Positions 39,691 to 44,572 of a stretch of DNA of 44,572 nt are shown here, piece after piece. Under the pieces are notes generated by a model. That model saw only the letters and a program-made list of their open reading frames with translations. It searched no databases and was not told the origin of the DNA. The translations under genes were made by a program, and so were the position numbers. The number at the start of each line of letters is the position of its first letter. Position 1 is the stretch's first letter. Where the stretch lies: assembly GCF_963678635.1 (NCBI RefSeq), contig NC_087065.1, positions 71,011,573 through 71,056,144 on the forward strand. Direction: 5' to 3'. The stretch comes from Symsagittifera roscoffensis. Its lineage: Eukaryota > Xenacoelomorpha > Acoela > Convolutidae.

Positions 39691-39700
39691 GGAGGGAGGA
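39686..39700 (+). promoter_or_regulatory. polypurine tract
   Basis: AGAAAAGGAGGGAGGA ends exactly where the 3' LTR begins (TGTGATGATC at 39701). This is the expected plus-strand primer site of an LTR retroelement. Confidence 0.65.
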
Positions 39701-40138
39701 TGTGATGATCTCAGAAATCATCCATGTTAAAAATCTTCATGTGAAACTTAAAGATTACAAATATATGAACTTACCTTATCTGCTAAAGCGTATCAAATTG
39801 GTAGCACTTCTTTTTTTGTTACTCTCTTTCGATTATCAGTTTAACTTACCCAAATGTCACATTCATGTCGAACATGAAAGATTCTAAAAATATTAGGAAA
39901 CCCTATCCATCAATGCGATGCTATATATGTCGAATGTATTTTTGGCAGAAAAAAAATCCAAACTTGGTAACACTTGAACAAAAAAGATATTTATCCCTGT
40001 TGGCATATCTTTCTCTATGTATACTTTTCCCACTGTTAACAACTATAAACACCAATTAAATTCTAGGTAAATTTTCATTAAAATTGATTTCAATGAAATC
40101 TTCCTAACAAATATCTTGCCTTTCACTGATCCACAACA
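39701..40138 (+). repeat. Gypsy 2 3' LTR
   Basis: About 438 bases from TGTGATGATC to CCACAACA, with the polypurine tract on its left. It is the counterpart of 33718-34152. The two ORFs inside (39702-39887, 39865-40059) are incidental. Confidence 0.65.
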
Positions 40139-42040
40139 GATTGTATCGTCGGTTTTGAGCAGGCTTGTCTACCATAAAAAGAAAGAATTTGCAGTGATTA
40201 AAGCCAAGCTAAAAACGAGCTCAAAAAATTAAAATTCATTGAGCTGAGCACGGTCGAGCACATGTTTTGTGGTCGGGGTTGCAATATTTTTTTTGCTTGG
40301 GTCGAGTGTGTTCGAACGAATTTTTTCAAGTAGTAGAAAGTACTTCAAATGCTTCTTAGCGTCATATTGTCTCTTTCGGGCCTTTTGATGCTTTCGATCC
40401 ATTTTGATTGCTTTTTCTTATTAAACCGCTCAAAACCGCTCAAATGTTGCGTGAAAAACCATTCAAAAACCGCCGCAAGAAAAGAGCGGCTTTTAAGCGG
40501 TTAAGCAAGATTTGATAGGTTTGGGCGTTTTTTTTTGAAAAAACCGCTCGAGCCGCTCAAATCTGTTTGGAAAACCGCTCAACCCGTTCAAACCTTGAGC
40601 GGTTTTGAGCGAGATCTCGGCCCGTGTTCCGAAGATAATGAAAAATATAACCGTTTTTGGCTACTTTCTGTCTTTTTCTCGCCTGCGTTTTCGAAGTGAA
40701 GCTCCCATCTATGTGTAGAACTTCTAATGGTGCAAAGTTTTTTGTAATTTTGATTCTTCGATTTATCTGCTTGAAATCATGATCATTTATTGTGTATCAC
40801 AAATTGTTTTTTTTAATTGATATCTCTAATCAAAACTTGCTACACTAACCTACAGTTCTAGGAGGGTCATATGAACCAATTTCTCACCTTCGATTTAGGA
40901 AAATGAAACTAAAAGAATCTATTCTTCGCTTTTGCACAAGTCAGTTTGCAGTAATAAATATCGATAAACTTTTTTGAATTATCATCAAGCTGGAAATAAT
41001 GATGTTTATAATCCCATTGGGGAAACTAAGTTGTAGAATTTTTTTTCAAGCTGTGTATAAATTATCGAATTGAAATTGAATGATAAGTTTTATTTAACGT
41101 TTTTAATTTTAGAGTTGGTTGCACCTAAAAAAAAAAGTATCTCACAAAAATTTATTTTCAAAGTTTTTTTTAATCCGCCCCTGTTTATAGGTATATTTGT
41201 GAATAATTTACAATTAGCAGAATGGCCAATTGGTGATATCTAGAACAACGATTGGCGGCATAGTGGTTTTCATTAGCGTGTCAAAACCTGGTACCGACAG
41301 GCATCCTGTTTAAACAAAGCGCAGTGAATGATTTGTTCGGTTTTTGCTCAAAATATGCATTTCTAGGATAAACAGAATGGCTCTAGTTGATTAGTCCCTT
41401 TTTGGGCAAAATGTCGTGCTCACAAATTTATGAAAATTTCGAAGTTCGAAAGAACATTTGTAACAAAAACTTGATTTTAAATTCCAAGTTTCAAAAAAGC
41501 GGCCAATTTTTAGTCCGAGACAATTAGTAGTATTGGAAAAGTAAAAACTTTACTGCCAACTTCAAAACATTTGATGTTCAAAACAATCAAAACTTTTTAA
41601 ATTTATTTTGGTAATTTTCTTATAGTTTTCTTTGTTTTTCTTTTGCTATCAGGCGTACATGACAAAATTTAGATGCTGGCTATTTAATACATAGTTTTTT
41701 GCTCGTTAATGCTATTGAAAACCTATACTTTTTTGGTCAATAACCCGGAAAGTTTCCTTTTTAAGATCAGACTGTTTAGAAGCGGTAAATTTATGCTCTG
41801 AGTCGTCATATTGAAAGACAATTGCCTTTAGACCGCCTCCCAAGCTTGTTTGTACTAAACCTAACTTGGAAACTTATTTTTAATATTATTTATTATACGG
41901 GGAATTTTCGTGCATCTTAAGTCTACAAATAATCGTCATCGCCTAAATATTTTTAGTGTTAGCCTCAAAATCTATCAGAGAAACTTGATGGCTTCCTCGT
42001 GGTTTTCCTTGCCCTTAGTAATGATGTCAACTTTAAGTTC
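40139..42040. other. gene-poor AT-rich region
   Basis: Apart from the CCGCTCAA foldback at 40427-40611 I see no ORF, RNA gene or element in this stretch. It is unique sequence with homopolymer runs. Confidence 0.5.
40427..40611. repeat. foldback of CCGCTCAA repeats
   Basis: CGCTCAAAACCGCTCAA (40427-40443) is the exact reverse complement of TTGAGCGGTTTTGAGCG (40595-40611). Between them lie more CCGCTCAA or CCGCTCGA words (near 40546, 40554, 40575) and inverted GAGCGGC / AGCGGTTAAGC (near 40486). The local G+C is above the surroundings. It could fold into a long hairpin. Confidence 0.7.
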
Positions 42041-42047
42041 ACTCTCA

Positions 42048-42110
42048 TGTGGTTACGTAACAAGTCGACGTAACGTAGCATGTGGTTACGCAGCATATGG
42101 TTACGTAACA
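42048..42110. repeat. cluster of GTGGTTACG units
   Basis: TGTGGTTACGTAAC, GACGTAACGTAGC, TGTGGTTACGCAGC and ATGGTTACGTAAC occur within 60 bases. GTTACGTAAC is palindromic and occurs twice. Two short AAAGTAGACAA words follow (42110-42137). Confidence 0.6.
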
Positions 42111-42324
42111 AAAGTAGACAAGTCATAAAGTAGACAAATACCATCCCGTACCGAGAAAATTCTTTATTTCTGACCTGAAATACTTTGTATCTAATCTAAT
42201 TTCTGGTCAGAAATTCTTTTTGAAATGTTTAAATAAAGCATGGACTTTCTTTAAATACTTTATTTCTTATCCTAATTCTGATCAGAAATTAGCTAAATCT
42301 AGGCTATTTCTAGCTAGAAAAAAG

Positions 42325-42396
42325 TCTCCTGGTGGTGATCGAACCCCCGCCTTTCTCATTGCTATACACTAGCTCTATCCACTAGGCTACAGCCTT
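42325..42396 (-). repeat. tRNA-derived SINE or tRNA pseudogene remnant
   Basis: On the minus strand TAGCCTAGTGGATAGAGCT (42389-42371) fits an RNA polymerase III A box and tRNA D-arm, and GGTTCGATCACC (42345-42334) fits a B box and T-loop. They are about 25 bases apart, in tRNA order. The acceptor stem pairs only at its inner three positions and the T stem is mismatched, so it is not a functional tRNA. A short SINE or decayed tRNA is the best reading. Confidence 0.55.
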
Positions 42397-42670
42397 TGTT
42401 AGAGTTACCAAATTTTAGGAGAATAACTATGTTATAACAAGTGTAAGTTTGAAATGTATTCGCTTCTGCTATTGTGTATACTCGAAGCATGTTTATCTCG
42501 TTGCGGTTGAGCAGTTAACTGATTTCTGGTTATTTTTTTCTAGAAACTGTTTGTTTCTAAACCAGAAAAGAAATAGATCACTTCTTTACGGAAAATACGA
42601 GAAAACTAGGCTAGATAATCTACATAGAATTTCTATCTAGAAAAACAGCTTCCGTTCGGTACGGGATATC

Positions 42671-42768
42671 AACCAATCAAAATCGAGAACAGGAAGCAAA
42701 CTTAGGAAATAAATAATTATTAAATATTTATTTCCTGAGTTTATTTCTGTTGTCGATTCTGATTGGTT
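42671..42768. repeat. 98-bp near-perfect palindrome (MITE-like)
   Basis: The arms start AACCAATCAAAATCGAGAAC and end GTCGATTCTGATTGGTT, about 47 bases each with a few mismatches, meeting at an AT-rich centre. Outside them CGGTACGGGAT (42655-42665) has a reverse-complement partner near 42144 (ATCCCGTACCG), and AGTAGAC words flank both sides (42111, 42783 inverted). A non-autonomous inverted-repeat element of roughly 42110-42825 is possible. Confidence 0.6.
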
Positions 42769-42849
42769 AATATAGTATTCGTCTACTTTCTGACCGGTAT
42801 GCAACAAAAATTTTCTACTTTTTGATCGCACTCCCTATCATGTACGCTG

Positions 42850-43792
42850 GGCTGCAATAAATAAGTACACATTGCGAGAAAGATTTCACGTCGGATGTTA
42901 TTTTTTTATGTCGAGTTGTCGTTATACGTGAGCTTCGCTGGTCATGTTGGAAAATTGTAGAAAAAGTTGGGTTGTCTAATCATTCGATAGCTGCAAATAT
43001 GTAAAAACATTACCTGAAAAAATTGTAGAAATCTTTGCCAAACCGTGTGAAGGTCTGTTGCGAAAATAGAGGCTTCCCGACAAAAAACTGAAAAAAATTG
43101 CTTATGACTATATATTTTTTAAAATATGCGTGTCTATTTATTTACTGTTGCCCAGTGTAGAAAACCAACCAACGCTTTTATTATGACTTTAAAATTCGGG
43201 TAAATAGAGTTTTTTATCTGAAAATCGACGGACGAGAAGTAATTTTAAGTCGAACACAAAGTCAAAAAATCCCGTTTTTGGCCAAGAAGGAACCGAGCCA
43301 AAAGAATTCACTAATATATGTTTTTGTTATGACCGCGATTGAGGAAGCAGGATAGAATTTTTGGCTCCGTTGACTGATTTCATTTGATAATATTTAATAG
43401 CGGATTTAATAGGCAAAAAATTATCAAAAACTTATCGAAAACTCTTTTTTTCTAGATTCGAGATCTCTTTTTTGTTCGGGCCCGAGAATACTTTTGTCTG
43501 TGTGAGTTTCAGCCGCATCGAAAATGTAAGGGAGTTTAGCAAACATGATTTACATGCCATTTTTAGAGAACAATTGTTCCTCAAACATCTAAAATTGGTA
43601 ACGCATATGGTTCACAAAAGACGGCTATGTCATTGTTAAATTGTCATTTTTCCCATTCGAAAGTCTACTCAATTGAAATTTGATCATTAATTAAACCGCC
43701 TTCATTTCAAAATCAATTCGTTGACGTTCGTTCAAATCATTTGAGACAAACTATTCTGTAATCAAAAACTAAAAGCTCAGAACTTGTTCAAA
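42850..43792. other. gene-poor region upstream of the Kunitz gene
   Basis: No ORF above background and no repeat was recognised. The promoter of the Kunitz-like gene should lie at its right end, but I see no clear TATA box. Confidence 0.4.
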
Positions 43793-44378
43793 ATGAACGG
43801 CCTGTTTGCATCACTGTTTTTGACGCTGGTTGCTCTGGGATCGTGTCGATATCCAAAATTCGAGCAACAAGGTAGTATATTTAAGATTTTCAATCGGCTC
43901 TTTTTCATTAAAGCCCCCAGCAAATTGTAGCCCACGTAATGCAAAAAGCCTACTGTAGTGCTGGATCTTCTTAATTAACCCCCCCCCCCCCCTATTGCAA
44001 TAGTCTTTTCTTTGTAGAATGAATTAGTTCATTGAAAACAAGCTCTACTATCGACGGTCAAAACTTTTTTGGGTTGGCCAATAATCAGAAGCGCGGGCCA
44101 ATGTATAAACCTTCTGTAAAATCATTTTTGGGGCATTATCTCTAACTCTGGTTTCTTTTTTTCTAGATCGAAGGCCCTATGTGAACACGACATGTGAGTT
44201 CTACAATGGCGAGTTTAGCTTCATGTGTGCGACAGAAGGAATTTTCCAATTCGACCCCCAAATCAACGACTGTAGGCCACTCGACTGTCCTATTCCTACA
44301 CGACTGAACATGTACAACTCGTACAATGAGTGCCTTGATACGTGCCAGAACTCTCAGAAAAAGAAGTCGAGTTTTTAA
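43793..44378 (+). CDS. secreted single-Kunitz-domain-like protein, two exons
   Basis: Exon 1 is 43793-43871 and exon 2 44167-44378. The intron 43872-44166 starts GTAGTA and ends TTTTTTTCTAG, and splicing keeps the frame (G|AT). The protein is 96 residues. It starts with a signal peptide (MNGLFASLFLTLVALGSC), a short linker, and a domain with six cysteines spaced C-10-C-14-C-4-C-14-C-3-C. The text FQFDPQINDC and YNSYNECLDTC follows the Kunitz/BPTI plan (canonical C-8-C-15-C-7-C-12-C-3-C), with a shortened middle loop. The end is lysine-rich. Kunitz domains block serine proteases or act as secreted effectors, but the reactive-site loop is not canonical, so inhibition is uncertain. No damage is visible. 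A poly-C tract (about 43980-43992) lies in the intron. Confidence 0.75.
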
Positions 44379-44572
44379 CGTGATTAAAAAGAATGCTTAT
44401 TGAGATTTGTAACCACTAGCTTAAATTATATGAAGATTTCAAGAAAATTGTAAATTTCAATGGTGAATACCCCTTGTTTACATTGCATCAGGAAAAAATT
44501 TGTCGTCGAGTTTTACCATCTTTTTGTTTAGCAAAAACATTGAAATTGTTAATTGGAAACTTCCCGGGTTGA

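Noticed and set aside
40373-40630. Rho-type or bacterial terminator hairpins, and bacterial operon structure
   Set aside because: Spliced gene, LTR retroelements and tRNA-derived SINE indicate a eukaryotic genome.
42325-42396. Functional tRNA gene
   Set aside because: The A- and B-box-like parts are good but the acceptor and T stems do not pair, and no sound anticodon stem is seen.

Overview
The window looks like AT-rich nuclear DNA from an invertebrate animal. The evidence is a spliced Kunitz-type gene with a signal peptide at the right end, two decayed Ty3/Gypsy retroelements, a tRNA-derived short repeat, and a large array of decayed genes from a Polinton/adintovirus-like DNA virus. No host housekeeping gene is visible, so the phylum cannot be fixed. 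A chelicerate or another ecdysozoan is a guess. Family names come from motif recognition; no search was run. Where I call a gene broken, that is read directly from stops and frameshifts. || 1-12,013: about two and a half tandem copies (period about 4.2 kb) of a 'late-gene cassette', all on the + strand. The order is small helical ORF, minor-capsid-like protein, adenovirus pX-like basic peptide, F54H12.2-family capsid-like protein, small cysteine-rich ORF, adenain-type protease, and a conserved non-coding block. Copies are joined by deletions and duplications, some with short microhomology, and every long gene is broken. || 12,012-26,990: a second, longer and more complete stretch of the same element family. 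It starts with a truncated protein-primed DNA polymerase B (minus strand), then unknown ORFs, a 31-bp minisatellite, a tandemly duplicated gene with a PC4/p15-like pattern, a tandemly duplicated block (unknown ORF, two-TM protein, packaging ATPase), two small ORFs, and the same late cassette ending in the best-preserved protease copy. No retroviral-type integrase was recognised in the virus-like part. || 27,000-31,840: an eroded Gypsy element (protease, RT, RNase H and integrase patches, no LTRs seen). 33,718-40,138: a second Gypsy element with two LTRs of about 435 bp, a primer-binding-site candidate, a polypurine tract, gag and pol remnants, three RNase H copies and an inserted 0.8-kb repeat. 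|| 40,139-43,790: mostly empty AT-rich DNA with a CCGCTCAA foldback, a short GGTTACG repeat cluster, a minus-strand tRNA-like SINE remnant and a 98-bp palindrome. 43,793-44,378: the only apparently intact gene, a two-exon secreted Kunitz-like protein. || The point of most interest is that the decayed array keeps its viral gene packing. Start and stop codons overlap at three gene junctions in every copy checked. One of these is a small, apparently spliced cysteine-rich ORF whose stop overlaps the protease start.
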